Notes: generated by a model from the letters alone, not told the origin. Positions 24,829 through 32,919 are shown, counted from the first letter of the stretch. The stretch: 64,000 nucleotides of DNA from Candidatus Pantoea soli (GCF_007833795.1 NZ_CP032703.1:124001-188000), one strand, 5' to 3'. Translations and numbers: made by a program.

Positions 24829-25113
24829 CTATTCTTTACGCTCGTTACCATAGTGGCGCAGCGGGACGGGTGCCTTTTTTCTCTGCGTTTCGGCCTGGCG
24901 GGGTGCTGGCCGTTCCGATGAAGTGAGGCAATCGCTGCAGCATATCACCCGCGTCTGGTGGACGCGCGCGACCGCCAGCGCCTGATGGGTGGTATAAAGT
25001 GAGCCGATAAAGCGCTTCTCTCTTTTGCCTGTCAGAACGGAACAGCCTTTCTTATGTAACACCCAGCTGCCATCCGCATCGGGACACAGATAAAAATAGT
25101 GGGATTTCAGCAT
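24829..25113 (-). CDS. small Cys-containing protein, paralogue 1 (94 aa)
   Basis: 94 residues, starting MLKSHYFYLCPDADGSWVLH. The core LHKKGCSVL ... RFIGSLYTTHQALAVARVHQ ... VICCSDCL recurs in the 108-aa protein encoded at 36092-36418 as LHRSNCAHL ... TFIGSCYTLNQALTVSAAHF ... VAACPLCS. A Cys about six residues after the strand and a CxxC some 35 residues later could form a zinc site, as in Ada-type small zinc modules. The C-terminal tail is basic. No named family recognised; function unknown. The ribosome site is weak (AGAG). Confidence 0.65.
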   Translation of the reverse strand: MLKSHYFYLCPDADGSWVLHKKGCSVLTGKREKRFIGSLYTTHQALAVARVHQTRVICCSDCLTSSERPAPRQAETQRKKAPVPLRHYGNERKE

Positions 25114-25325
25114 AACGGACTCTCTGGCGTGCTACAGCCTGCCAGCGCAGGGTGTAGCTGAAACAGAAAAGCGGCCAGTTTACGCCGCAGTTTGCTGGCA
25201 GAACCATGACGCAGTTTCACTTTAGGAATAGACTTGAAACCGGCGCACCAGTCTGAACCAGACCCGGCGCAGGTCTTGATGAATAAAAAACAGCGGCAGA
25301 GACGTTATCTGCCGGGCTGAAAAGT

Positions 25326-25345
25326 GGCCGCCCGCAGGCGGCCAG
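25326..25345 (-). terminator. terminator of the ABC-F gene
   Basis: TGGCCGCC and GGCGGCCA form a perfect 8-bp stem around a four-base loop, 23 bp beyond the ABC-F stop, followed on the minus strand by CTTTT. The stretch to 25113 holds no other gene. Confidence 0.65.
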
Positions 25346-25367
25346 GGAAAGGCGGTAAACGCCACAG

Positions 25368-27065
25368 CTATAGCTGCAGCAGCCCCTTCAGCCGGGAAAT
25401 CTCGGCCTGCCACTGTTGCTGCAGCACAGGCTTCTGATGCTTCGCTTTGCGCGCCATATCCTCCGCCAGTTTCCACTCCAGCTCGCATAACGTTTCCAGC
25501 CAGCGCTCTTCATCTTCAGCTGGCCTTGCGCTCTGCGCGCTGCCAGCCGCAGCCGGAGTCGCTGGCATAGCTTCCTGCAGCCGGGCCGTCACCGGTTCCA
25601 GGTCGTGCCATTCGCTGAGTTGCTGCCCGGCAATAAGCCAGAAGCGATTACAGCTGCTGGCAATCAGCTGCCTGTCATGCGACACCAGCAGAACGGCCCC
25701 TTCGAACGTATTCAGCGCCTGCGCCAGTGCCTCTTTACCCGCCATATCCAGATGGTTAGTGGGTTCATCCAGCAACAGCAGTGAATAGCGTGCCAGCGTC
25801 AGCCCGACAAACAGCAGGCGCGAGCGTTCACCGCCACTCAGCGAGCCCACCCGCTGCTGATGGCGCACGTAAGGGAAACCGGCGCTAATCAGCGCCATTT
25901 TGCGCTGCTCGTCTGTCAGCGCGGCAAACGGCTGCAACGCATCGCTGAGCGTGTGCTCATCCCTGAGCTGATGCAGGCTTTGATCGTAATAGCCAACGCG
26001 CGCGCGCGGATGAAACAGCGGGCTGTGCGTCTGTTGATATGCCTGCCAGAGGTGCCGCAGCAGCGACGATTTTCCGCTGCCGTTTTGACCGACAATCGCC
26101 ACACGATCACCGCTTTTTACCTGTAATGACGGCAGGGTAAACAGCACCGGCGCGCCGGCCGCCGCACGCACGCTTTGCGGTGATAACGCCAGCACGCGGT
26201 CAGCCTCCAGTGCTTCACCGCGTAACGACAGCTGCCACGGGCTGCCTTCGCTTAGCATGGTCTGCGCCTCCTTCAGCCAGCTGGCGCGCTTTTCCATCTG
26301 CTGCGCTTTACGCGCCAGTCCTTCGTTATCGTAGTTACGGCCCCAGACAGCCAGCCTCCTGGCGCTTTTCTCTACGCGGGCGATCTCCTTCTGCTCAGCC
26401 TGATGACGCTGACTGTCTGCCTCATCCTGCTCTGCCAGCGCCTGGCGGGCGGCGGAACAGGGCAGACGGAAGAAGTGCAGCGTGCGGTCACGCAAAATCC
26501 AGCTGCAGTTTGTGACGCGGTCCAGCAGCGCGCTGTCATGTGAAACCAGGATAAAGCTGCCATTCCAGCCGTTGAGGAAATTTTCCAGCCAGAGCAGGGC
26601 AGGCAGATCGAGATGGTTGCTCGGTTCATCCAGCAACAGCAGGTCGGGTTGCATAATCAGCGCGCGCGCCAGCAGCAGGCGCATATGCTGCCCGCCGCTG
26701 AGCGTTGCCGCCGTTTGCTGCTGCTGATCCGGCGCAAACCCCAGGCTGCTTAGCAGCGCTTCAGCGCGCCAGCGTTCCGTGCCTGGCTGACGCGTCGCGA
26801 CGGCGTCCAGCAGGGTAGCGCCGGCGACATCCGATGGCAGATGCTGCTCAATACGCGCCAGCAGGCAGTTTCCGGCGGGCGTAACGCTGCCGTGGCTGGC
26901 GGCCAGTTCGCCGCTAAGCAGTTGCAGCAGCGTACTTTTGCCGGTGCCGTTATCACCCAGCAGACCGATGCGATCGCCTTTTTTCAGGCTGAAATGAATA
27001 TCGTGGAAAAGCGTACCGAAGGCATTGTCAAAGCCAACAGCATGGGCGGAAAGTAATGTACTCAT
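25368..27065 (-). CDS. ABC-F subfamily ATPase (ribosome-associated, possible protection factor)
   Basis: 565 residues from ATG 27065; a GTG four codons upstream lacks a ribosome site. There is no membrane domain but two ABC cassettes. Cassette 1 has Walker A GDNGTGKST, signature TLSGGQHMRL, Walker B LLLLDEPSNHLDL. Cassette 2 has GQNGSGKSS, SLSGGERSRL, LLLLDEPTNHLDM. A charged inter-domain linker follows ILRDRTLHFF, and a coiled basic tail ends the protein. It is distinct in linker and length from EttA, Uup, YheS and YbiT as I know them. ABC-F proteins act on the ribosomal E site; some give resistance to P-site/exit-tunnel antibiotics. A leader peptide with RBS-pairing potential precedes it. 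Confidence 0.85.
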   Translation of the reverse strand: MSTLLSAHAVGFDNAFGTLFHDIHFSLKKGDRIGLLGDNGTGKSTLLQLLSGELAASHGSVTPAGNCLLARIEQHLPSDVAGATLLDAVATRQPGTERWRAEALLSSLGFAPDQQQQTAATLSGGQHMRLLLARALIMQPDLLLLDEPSNHLDLPALLWLENFLNGWNGSFILVSHDSALLDRVTNCSWILRDRTLHFFRLPCSAARQALAEQDEADSQRHQAEQKEIARVEKSARRLAVWGRNYDNEGLARKAQQMEKRASWLKEAQTMLSEGSPWQLSLRGEALEADRVLALSPQSVRAAAGAPVLFTLPSLQVKSGDRVAIVGQNGSGKSSLLRHLWQAYQQTHSPLFHPRARVGYYDQSLHQLRDEHTLSDALQPFAALTDEQRKMALISAGFPYVRHQQRVGSLSGGERSRLLFVGLTLARYSLLLLDEPTNHLDMAGKEALAQALNTFEGAVLLVSHDRQLIASSCNRFWLIAGQQLSEWHDLEPVTARLQEAMPATPAAAGSAQSARPAEDEERWLETLCELEWKLAEDMARKAKHQKPVLQQQWQAEISRLKGLLQL

Positions 27066-27069
27066 GTGC

Positions 27070-27239
27070 TTACTCACAAGTTGCAGACGTAATGACGCCT
27101 GACGTCAGAAAATCGCTGACGACAACCCGGTAAGCCGGAGAGAAGAGATCAGATTGTAGTAACTTCGCTCAGCACGGATTATCGCAGCACGAGTGCGGTA
27201 AAACCTGAGCGCAGCCAATCGCTATAAGCGTGTGAGTAA
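27070..27239 (-). promoter_or_regulatory. 9-bp complementarity between leader ORF and the ABC-F ribosome-binding region
   Basis: On the mRNA (minus strand), TTACTCACA inside leader codons 8-11 (27231-27239) is perfectly complementary to TGTGAGTAA (27070-27078), which covers the only SD-like bases of the ABC-F gene (GAG, ~9 bases before ATG 27065). A second pairing is possible between CGCTCAG late in the leader and CTGAGCG just after it. This is the layout of a translational attenuator; the mechanism is inferred. Confidence 0.5.
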
Positions 27240-27262
27240 ATAAACAATTCACACAATGGCAT
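27179..27262 (-). CDS. 27-codon leader peptide upstream of the ABC-F gene
   Basis: ATG at 27262, preceded by a perfect AAGGAGGA with a five-base spacer, the strongest ribosome site noticed in the window. It opens a 27-codon frame (MPLCELFIYSHAYSDWLRSG ...) ending at TAA 27179-27181. The peptide has no signal peptide or recognisable domain. It lies 113 bp before the ABC-F start on the same strand. Leader peptides controlling ABC-F resistance genes (for example msr and vmlR types) are established. A regulatory role here is inferred from position, the strong ribosome site and pairing potential. Confidence 0.6.
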   Translation of the reverse strand: MPLCELFIYSHAYSDWLRSGFTALVLR

Positions 27263-27341
27263 GGTAATCCTCCTTAATTATCTGCGGGTGAAAAGGTAGG
27301 GTGATAATAGTGCGGCCGGAAATGTTATGCCAGTGTTAATT

Positions 27342-27364
27342 ACGCAGCGCAGGGTGCGCTGCGT
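27342..27364. terminator. terminator-like hairpin after blc
   Basis: ACGCAGCGCA-ggg-TGCGCTGCGT, a perfect 10-bp stem 10 bp beyond the blc stop. No T-run follows on either strand, so it may terminate with Rho or protect the 3' end. Confidence 0.55.
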
Positions 27365-27374
27365 CAGGAAACTA

Positions 27375-27902
27375 TCAGGATTGATCAACCCAAATCAGTT
27401 TATCCGTGGGGAAGCCCAGCTGCTGTGCCAGCGCAAGATAGCGCTGTTTAACCGCAGAAGGCAGCGTGGGCTGACGTGATAAAATCCACATATAACTCCG
27501 GTCAGGCCCGACAACCAGCGCATACTGATAGTGCTCATCCAGGGCAATCACGTTGTAGCCGCCATAGAAGGGACCAAAGAATGACACTTTCAGCGCCGCC
27601 ACGTCCGGACGCCCTGTGAAATACGCCTTGCCTTCGCTTTCACTCCACTCGCGTTTTTTCGGGTCGTAACCCCGGTTCAGCACGCTCAGCCCGCCGTCGC
27701 TGCGCCTGCCGTAGGTGGCAGTGACATGATCCTTGCCGCGTTCAAAGCGATGGTCAAGACGCGCAATTTCGTACCATTTGCCCAGATAACGTTCCGCGTC
27801 AAAGTTCTGCACCGGCTGTACCCCTTTCGGCGGCGTCGGTGATTTGCAGGCAACCAGCGTCAGGGATAAAGCCGTCACGGCAACCAAAGGCCAGATTTTC
27901 AT
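27375..27902 (-). CDS. blc: outer-membrane lipoprotein Blc (bacterial lipocalin)
   Basis: 175 residues, the usual Blc length. The lipoprotein signal has lipobox LVAC. Lipocalin signature block 1 is FDAERYLGKWYEIARLDHRFERGKDHVTATYGRR. Further conserved parts are LNRGYD, GKAYFTGRPDVAALKVSFFGPFYGGYNVIALDEHYQYALVVGPDRSYMWILSRQP. It sits in the periplasmic leaflet of the outer membrane and binds lysophospholipids or fatty acids by family knowledge. It is monocistronic, with a hairpin downstream. Confidence 0.95.
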   Translation of the reverse strand: MKIWPLVAVTALSLTLVACKSPTPPKGVQPVQNFDAERYLGKWYEIARLDHRFERGKDHVTATYGRRSDGGLSVLNRGYDPKKREWSESEGKAYFTGRPDVAALKVSFFGPFYGGYNVIALDEHYQYALVVGPDRSYMWILSRQPTLPSAVKQRYLALAQQLGFPTDKLIWVDQS

Positions 27903-27931
27903 CGCAACTCCTTAATACCTCGAATAATCCT

Positions 27932-28318
27932 TTAAGCAGTATAGTGAAGGTTTGCATTTTGGTGTGGCTGCCAGGTCAGTTGCGCCTGCAAGCCAAAAGC
28001 CTGAGCCAGCGTGGTGATTAAACGGGACGTCTGCTGCTGCAGCGCGTGCCGGTGCGCGGCGTCCTCTGCATACAGAATTCCGCTAATCTGCGCCTCCGGC
28101 GGTAACACATTCCAGCTGTTGCCGGCCTGAAACGCCATATCGGCGACGCCAGCGCGCTGCCCGCCCCGGCTACACTGCGCCGCCAGCGCCGCAATGATAT
28201 GGCTGCCGGTGACAATCGCATCCAGACCTTCATGCGGCCGCGCCGCGTGCGCACCTTTGCCGCTGAGAATGAGGGTAAAGGCGTGCGTGTCTGAAGGCGA
28301 TGCAGAAATATCCGTCAT
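27932..28318 (-). pseudogene. fragment of an M20 amidohydrolase (dimerisation domain only)
   Basis: The frame encodes FTLILSGKGAHAARPHEGLD, AIVTGSHIIAAL, AFQAGNSWNVLPPEAQISG, the lid/dimerisation segment in the middle of M20 peptidases (hippurate-hydrolase type). Both metal-binding parts are absent: nothing upstream encodes the HACGHD half, and the frame ends before the C-terminal His region. An ATG at 28318 with AAGG six bases upstream could still be used. Best read as a gene remnant between blc and the diguanylate cyclase. Confidence 0.6.
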
Positions 28319-28585
28319 GTTCATCCTTGTGCAGGTCAGAGGAAAAGAAGCCGCCGGTCGGCACCGGTGATTTTTCACCGCGCCTGGCGTCAGAGGAAAC
28401 AACTATTTCCTCTAAGCTTTACCGGAAAACGGATGAGGCGGCAGCTTTACTCCACGCGATGCACTGGCGCAGCCGGTGAGATTTCCTGCCCGCGCGCCGG
28501 TATAAAGTTTCACCGGCTGAGCGGAAAGCGCTTTCGTAACCCATTTCCTCTGCTTAACTCAATAGAGGTGCTGAAGAGGATGCGG

Positions 28586-30145
28586 ATGAGTAAGCTGAAA
28601 TCACTGGAACATGAAGGCGTACTGCGCGGATCGCTAATCAAAAGTATTACGCTTTCCTGGCTACTGCTGGTTATTGCCGTGGCAGGCATCAGCGCATGGA
28701 CACTGCATGAAGACTGGAAGCAGACCGTCAGCCAGACGGAAGAGACCGCCATCAACCTGTCGCTTTCGCAGGCGCGGCAGGCAGAGGATACCTTTTTGCA
28801 AACCGAGCTTTCGCTGCGCGAACTGCAGCGCAGCGTTGAAGCGCAGCTCAGTAGCGGTATTGATGCACAGAGCCTGAGCCAGACCATGCGCGAGTTACAG
28901 CGTCGGCTGCCCCAGCTGCATGGGCTGTTTTATTATGATGCGCAGGGAAAGTGGATTGCCACCTCAGCGCTGAAGACGCCCGCCGGTATCAATAATTCTG
29001 ACCGTGAATACTTTACCTTTCAGCGCAACAATCTGCGTAACAGCATCCATCCCGGGCCGGTGATTCGCAGTCGCACGACGGGCGAGCTGGTTATTCCGGT
29101 TTCACTGCGTATCAGCGATGCGTATCAGGGGTTTCAGGGCGTACTGCTGGCGACCATTCGCGTCGACTATTTCCGGCGCTTCTACAGCTATTATGAAATG
29201 GGCCCGCATGATGTGCTGGTGCTGATGCTGGCGGACAGTTCGGTACTTTATGCCCGGCCGATGCCCGATAGTTTTATCGGCAGGAATCTGTCGGCCAGTC
29301 CGCTGTTCAGCGAAATGCTGGCCAAAAACAGCCGCGGCAGCGGACAGTGGACTTCTGCGCTGGATGGAAAAAACCGCCTCTTTGGCTTTGCCAGTTCCGA
29401 TCGCTATCCCCTGATCGTGGCGGCGGGGTATGACACGCGCGATCTGTTTCTGCGCTGGGCAAAAGGCCGCGTGCAGGATGTCCTGCTGAGTGTGGCGCTG
29501 CTGGGAATTATTGTGGCGCTGGGGCTGTACGTGATGCGCCAGGCGCGCCGCAGTCTGCGCTACCAGTGTGAACTCACCAGCCTGCGTGACGAGCTGAAAC
29601 AGGCTAACAATACCCTCAACCGCATGGCACACCGGGATGCGCTGACCAACCTGGCTAACCGCCGCGAGTTTGATCGCTATCTTAATGAAACCCTGGCGAC
29701 AGCACGCCAGCAGGGGACGCCGGTCGCGCTGGTCATGATCGATGTCGATTATTTCAAACGCTTCAACGATACCTATGGTCATGTTGCCGGTGATGCCTGT
29801 CTGCAGCGTATTGCATGGGCGCTGAATGCGCTGCCCATGCGCAGCAGCGATCTGGTGGCGCGCTACGGCGGTGAGGAGTTTGCCCTGATTTTGCCGGGAG
29901 CCGACACGCAACATGCCGGCCAGATTGCCGCCCGCGCCGCGGCAGCCGTGCGGGCGCTGCATATTCCGCATCAGACCTCCGGCCTGCCGGCGCAACAGGT
30001 GACACTGAGCGCAGGTTATGCCGCGTGGGTGCCGGTCGCGGCGCATCACACGGCGCAGGCGCTGATCGCACAGGCGGATCGGGCGCTGTATCTCGCCAAG
30101 CAGTCTGGTCGCGACCGGGTGCAGGCCGGTCAGGAGACCGCCTGA
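28586..30145 (+). CDS. membrane diguanylate cyclase with dCache sensor and GGDEF domain
   Basis: 519 residues from ATG 28586 (AGAGGA upstream). TM1 (~SITLSWLLLVIAVAGISAW) and TM2 (~VLLSVALLGIIVALGLYVM) enclose a periplasmic dCache/PDC-like sensor (~45-285). A short coiled stretch (CELTSLRDELKQANNTLNRMAHRDALTNLANRREFD) leads to the GGDEF domain. The active motif is RYGGEEF, with RSSD five residues before it as the inhibitory I-site. It should synthesise c-di-GMP with product feedback in response to an external ligand. Confidence 0.92.
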   Translation: MSKLKSLEHEGVLRGSLIKSITLSWLLLVIAVAGISAWTLHEDWKQTVSQTEETAINLSLSQARQAEDTFLQTELSLRELQRSVEAQLSSGIDAQSLSQTMRELQRRLPQLHGLFYYDAQGKWIATSALKTPAGINNSDREYFTFQRNNLRNSIHPGPVIRSRTTGELVIPVSLRISDAYQGFQGVLLATIRVDYFRRFYSYYEMGPHDVLVLMLADSSVLYARPMPDSFIGRNLSASPLFSEMLAKNSRGSGQWTSALDGKNRLFGFASSDRYPLIVAAGYDTRDLFLRWAKGRVQDVLLSVALLGIIVALGLYVMRQARRSLRYQCELTSLRDELKQANNTLNRMAHRDALTNLANRREFDRYLNETLATARQQGTPVALVMIDVDYFKRFNDTYGHVAGDACLQRIAWALNALPMRSSDLVARYGGEEFALILPGADTQHAGQIAARAAAAVRALHIPHQTSGLPAQQVTLSAGYAAWVPVAAHHTAQALIAQADRALYLAKQSGRDRVQAGQETA

Positions 30146-30187
30146 ACCGGATGTTTTATGGTCTGAAGACAACTACAGGAGTAGACG

Positions 30188-30796
30188 ATGAAAATTGCCT
30201 GTCTGGGATGGGGATCGCTGATCTGGAAACCGGACGCACTGCCGGTCGCCGGTGAATGGCAAACGGACGGACCGCTGCTGCCAATTGAATTTGCGCGTAT
30301 TGGGGACGGCGGTGAAGTGGCGACGGCACTCTGCATCAACGCGGAACCGGTGCCGGTTCTGTGGGCGATGCTGACTGTCACCGATATCGCTGCCGCCTGC
30401 GCCGCGTTACGCGAGCGCGAAGCGATACCCGATGAGCGCTGTGACGGTGTGGGCATCCTGACTGCAACGGCGCACACGCCGGGCCCGCTGGCGGAGTGGG
30501 CACGCCAGCGCGCACTTGATGCGGTTATCTGGACCGATCTGCCGCCGCGCTTTCAGCACACTGAAGGCCTGATTCCTGGCTGCGAGGCAGTACTCGCCCA
30601 TCTCTCCTCGCTAAGCGGAGAAACCGCCGCCCACGCCTTCGATTATCTGCGGCGCGTGCCGGCACAGATTGCCACGCCTTATCGCAGCCATCTGATGCGG
30701 CGTATCGATGAGCTGACCGCCGACCGCCCGTCAACGCACGCGTCTTGCGCGACGCCACCGGGCGCACATTCCGGTCAGCCTGCAAACTTAAGTTAA
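30188..30796 (+). CDS. gamma-glutamylcyclotransferase-like hypothetical protein
   Basis: 202 residues; CAGGAG precedes ATG 30188. The N-terminus KIACLGWGSLIWKPDALPV resembles the YGSL signature of GGCT-fold proteins, and PLLPIEFARIG is compatible. No clear catalytic Glu can be assigned. The last ~25 residues are low-complexity and the stop codon lies inside the left inverted repeat at 30785, so the natural C-terminus may have been altered by insertion of the neighbouring cassette. Cytosolic; function unknown. Confidence 0.6.
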   Translation: MKIACLGWGSLIWKPDALPVAGEWQTDGPLLPIEFARIGDGGEVATALCINAEPVPVLWAMLTVTDIAAACAALREREAIPDERCDGVGILTATAHTPGPLAEWARQRALDAVIWTDLPPRFQHTEGLIPGCEAVLAHLSSLSGETAAHAFDYLRRVPAQIATPYRSHLMRRIDELTADRPSTHASCATPPGAHSGQPANLS

Positions 30797-31155
30797 CTTA
30801 ATTTACGGTCGCATCCGGCTGCTCAGCTAAGATTTACTGTGTTCAGCCCTGACCAGCAGCGTTCCGCTGAACGGGTGATCAATACGGAAGGATCGCGACT
30901 AAAATGGCTGATCAACGTTGCGACGCGATCGGTCAGATGGCGTATGGTCTCAACCCCGATATAGACAAATTCATTGGCAGGCAAGGCAAAGCTTTGCCCT
31001 TTTTCACACACTACGCTGCGTGAAAAGCCGTTTTCCAGCATGGTATAAAGTAACTCTATCTGCGTATTTGCGGTCGGCTCTTTTAACTCGACCCGAATCG
31101 TGTAACTGTTCATGGCGTCACCTCGCATTACATTTAATTTAAGTTTACTTAAGTT
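30785..31155. repeat. 20-bp inverted repeats flanking the DUF2622 gene
   Basis: Left arm AACTTAAGTTAACTTAATTT (30785-30804) and right arm 31136-31155 (reverse complement AACTTAAGTAAACTTAAATT) agree at 18 of 20 positions. Each arm is itself a palindrome around TTAAGTT/AACTTAA. CTGC abuts both arms outside, like a short target duplication. Only the DUF2622 gene lies between. Either a tiny mobile cassette or paired operators of an autoregulator. Confidence 0.55.
30823..31113 (-). CDS. DUF2622 / GhoS-like small protein (96 aa)
   Basis: 96 residues from ATG 31113 with GAGGTGA upstream; an in-frame extension is rejected. The pattern YTIRVELKEPTANTQIELLYTMLENGFSR ... FALPANEFVYIGVETI ... VLITRSAERCWSGL is the DUF2622 family, which contains the type V antitoxin GhoS, an endoribonuclease of ghoT mRNA. 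No GhoT-like short membrane toxin frame was found next to it, so it is an orphan. Flanking 20-bp inverted repeats enclose it. Confidence 0.7.
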   Translation of the reverse strand: MNSYTIRVELKEPTANTQIELLYTMLENGFSRSVVCEKGQSFALPANEFVYIGVETIRHLTDRVATLISHFSRDPSVLITRSAERCWSGLNTVNLS

Positions 31156-31335
31156 CTGCGATGTCGCTCGCGAATCATCGCACAATAAGAATTATCTTAG
31201 GAAGCGTTTACGCAGAAAGGGGAACAGGGGCCTGTGTCACAACAGGAAATTAAAGATGCATATTATGTGCAACATACTTGCTTAACCTGCACGAAACCCT
31301 ATAGTTGATGGTGACATTTCGTCCACCATGTCGTT

Positions 31336-31533
31336 ATGGTGCCCTTTTACTTTTCCGGAATTATTGTGGACACACACGCAGCCGTATCCTCCCGGTTATC
31401 TGATTTAATTCAGCTGTTGATCAACAGCGAAAGTGATAGTCACGAGGCTGACGTTAAAGAAGAAATAACCGAAATGTACCTGCTGCTGGGCGCACTACTC
31501 CAGCGGACATACCAGTTAACCATCAGGCTATAA
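31336..31533 (+). CDS. small hypothetical protein (up to 65 aa)
   Basis: The frame from ATG 31336 gives 65 codons. A GTG at 31366 with CCGGA ahead of it gives 55 codons and fits better with where family-like helical sequence begins (VDTHAAVSSRLSDLIQLLI). The product is helical and acidic in the middle (SESDSHEADVKEEITEMY). A strong hairpin follows the stop. No family recognised, and the start is uncertain. Confidence 0.45.
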   Translation: MVPFYFSGIIVDTHAAVSSRLSDLIQLLINSESDSHEADVKEEITEMYLLLGALLQRTYQLTIRL

Positions 31534-31541
31534 CCCTCCAG

Positions 31542-31564
31542 CCCGCCCTGCAGGACAGGGCGGG
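31542..31564. terminator. convergent hairpin
   Basis: CCCGCCCTG-cagga-CAGGGCGGG, a perfect 9-bp stem nine bases after the small gene's stop and before the end of the convergent esterase gene. Confidence 0.6.
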
Positions 31565-31578
31565 TGAAGAGGGGGCAT

Positions 31579-32598
31579 TTATTTTAAATGTGCTTTCAGC
31601 TCTGATGATGCCTGACTGATGGCAGTGCGTACGGCAGGTTCTTTACTCAGCGCATTCAGTAAACCGAAGTCATGAATCATGCCGTTGTAACGGGTGACTG
31701 TGACCGGCACGCCAGCAGCGTCCAGCTTGCGCCCAAAGGCTTCGCCTTCGTCACGCAGTACATCCAGTTCGGCGGTCTGAATCAGCGTCGGCGGTAAGCC
31801 AGCCAGCTGCGCTTCAGTGGCGCGCAGTGGCGAAGCCAGAAGGGTTTGCCGTTGGGCTGCAGAGGTTATGTAGTTATCCCAGAACCACTTCATCATGTTA
31901 CGCGTCAGAAAATACCCTTCGGCAAACTGCCGGTAAGAAGGCGTATCGAAGCTGGCATCCGTCACCGGCCACAGCATAACGTCATAACGGATCGCCGGCG
32001 TGTGATTGTTTTTTGCCTGCAGCGCGACGGCCGCGACCATATTGCCGCCCACGCTATTCCCCACCAGCGCCAGTCGCTTACCGTCCACGCCAATTTCTGC
32101 GCCGTGTGCGGCTACCCATTTTGTGGCTTCATAAGCCTGCGTGATCGCAACCGGGTAATGCGCTTCCGGGGAAGGATCATAATTGACAAACACCGCAGCC
32201 GCGCCGGATTCATTGACGATATCCCGCACCAGGCGTTCATGGGTCGGAAAGTCTCCCAGTACCCAGCCGCCACCGTGGAAAAACATAAATACCGGCAACA
32301 CGCCGTCAGCCTTTTCCGGTTTCACAATGGTGAGCCTGAGCGGTTTGCCCAGCACCGTGATGGTCTTTTCAGCAACCTGTGCGGGCGGTAACGCCGCGCC
32401 CTGTTGTGCGCCGGTCAGCACGGCGCGTGCATCCCGGGGCGATAGCGTCTCTAGTGGCTTACCGCCGCTGCCGTTCAGCGCTTTCAGGAAGGCGGCAACC
32501 CCGGTGGTCGGTTGCGGCGCATTCTCTGCCGGACTGGCCCAGGCGGCCGTCATCTGGCTGGCTAACAGTAACGCCGTTGCGGTGAGTTTCACTTTCAT
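31579..32598 (-). CDS. secreted alpha/beta hydrolase, HSL-type esterase/lipase
   Basis: 339 residues with a signal peptide (MKVKLTATALLLASQMTAAW, cleavage near AWA|SPA). The oxyanion-hole motif is FFHGGGWVLGD. The nucleophile elbow reads LVGNSVGGNM, with Asn where HSL enzymes usually have Asp (GDSAG). Acid and base are in TAELDVLRDEG and GMIHDFGLLN. It is a periplasmic or secreted carboxylesterase of unknown substrate. Repeated GCTATTTA-like elements in the upstream 90 bp (32619, 32633, 32689) may be regulatory. Confidence 0.85.
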   Translation of the reverse strand: MKVKLTATALLLASQMTAAWASPAENAPQPTTGVAAFLKALNGSGGKPLETLSPRDARAVLTGAQQGAALPPAQVAEKTITVLGKPLRLTIVKPEKADGVLPVFMFFHGGGWVLGDFPTHERLVRDIVNESGAAAVFVNYDPSPEAHYPVAITQAYEATKWVAAHGAEIGVDGKRLALVGNSVGGNMVAAVALQAKNNHTPAIRYDVMLWPVTDASFDTPSYRQFAEGYFLTRNMMKWFWDNYITSAAQRQTLLASPLRATEAQLAGLPPTLIQTAELDVLRDEGEAFGRKLDAAGVPVTVTRYNGMIHDFGLLNALSKEPAVRTAISQASSELKAHLK

Positions 32599-32919
32599 GG
32601 TCTGATTTCCTTGTGTTTGCTATTAAGTAGTGTGCTATTTAGTTTGGCGATAATGGCAGATGACATCCGGGTTGTAAACAATTAGATCGCGCGCTATTTA
32701 AAAGGAAGGCACAACCCGTTAATTCACAGGGAAGAAACCGGACAGCACAATTGTCCGGTCTGGTAGCAAAAGCAGGCGGCAGCTACGCAGTTGCTATTGA
32801 AAATCACAGCAGGCGCGCGCTGAAAGCTGGCTGCACGTGTATTTGCCGTTCGGGGCCGCGCCCGCTATGAAAAGCAGCGACTTTGCTTCAGGGTTTACCG
32901 CAATGTACTGACGATAGCG
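32599..32919. other. 321-bp intergenic region with hairpin
   Basis: No gene seen. The part near 32600-32700 is AT-rich promoter sequence of the esterase gene. ACCGGACA-N7-TGTCCGGT at 32737-32759 is a perfect 8-bp stem and, read on the minus strand, is followed by TTTCTTCC, so it may terminate cigR transcripts. Confidence 0.5.

Noticed and set aside
30823..31533. Complete GhoS-GhoT type V toxin-antitoxin pair
   Set aside because: The GhoS-like gene is present but the neighbouring small frame at 31336 is soluble and acidic, not a short hydrophobic GhoT-like toxin.
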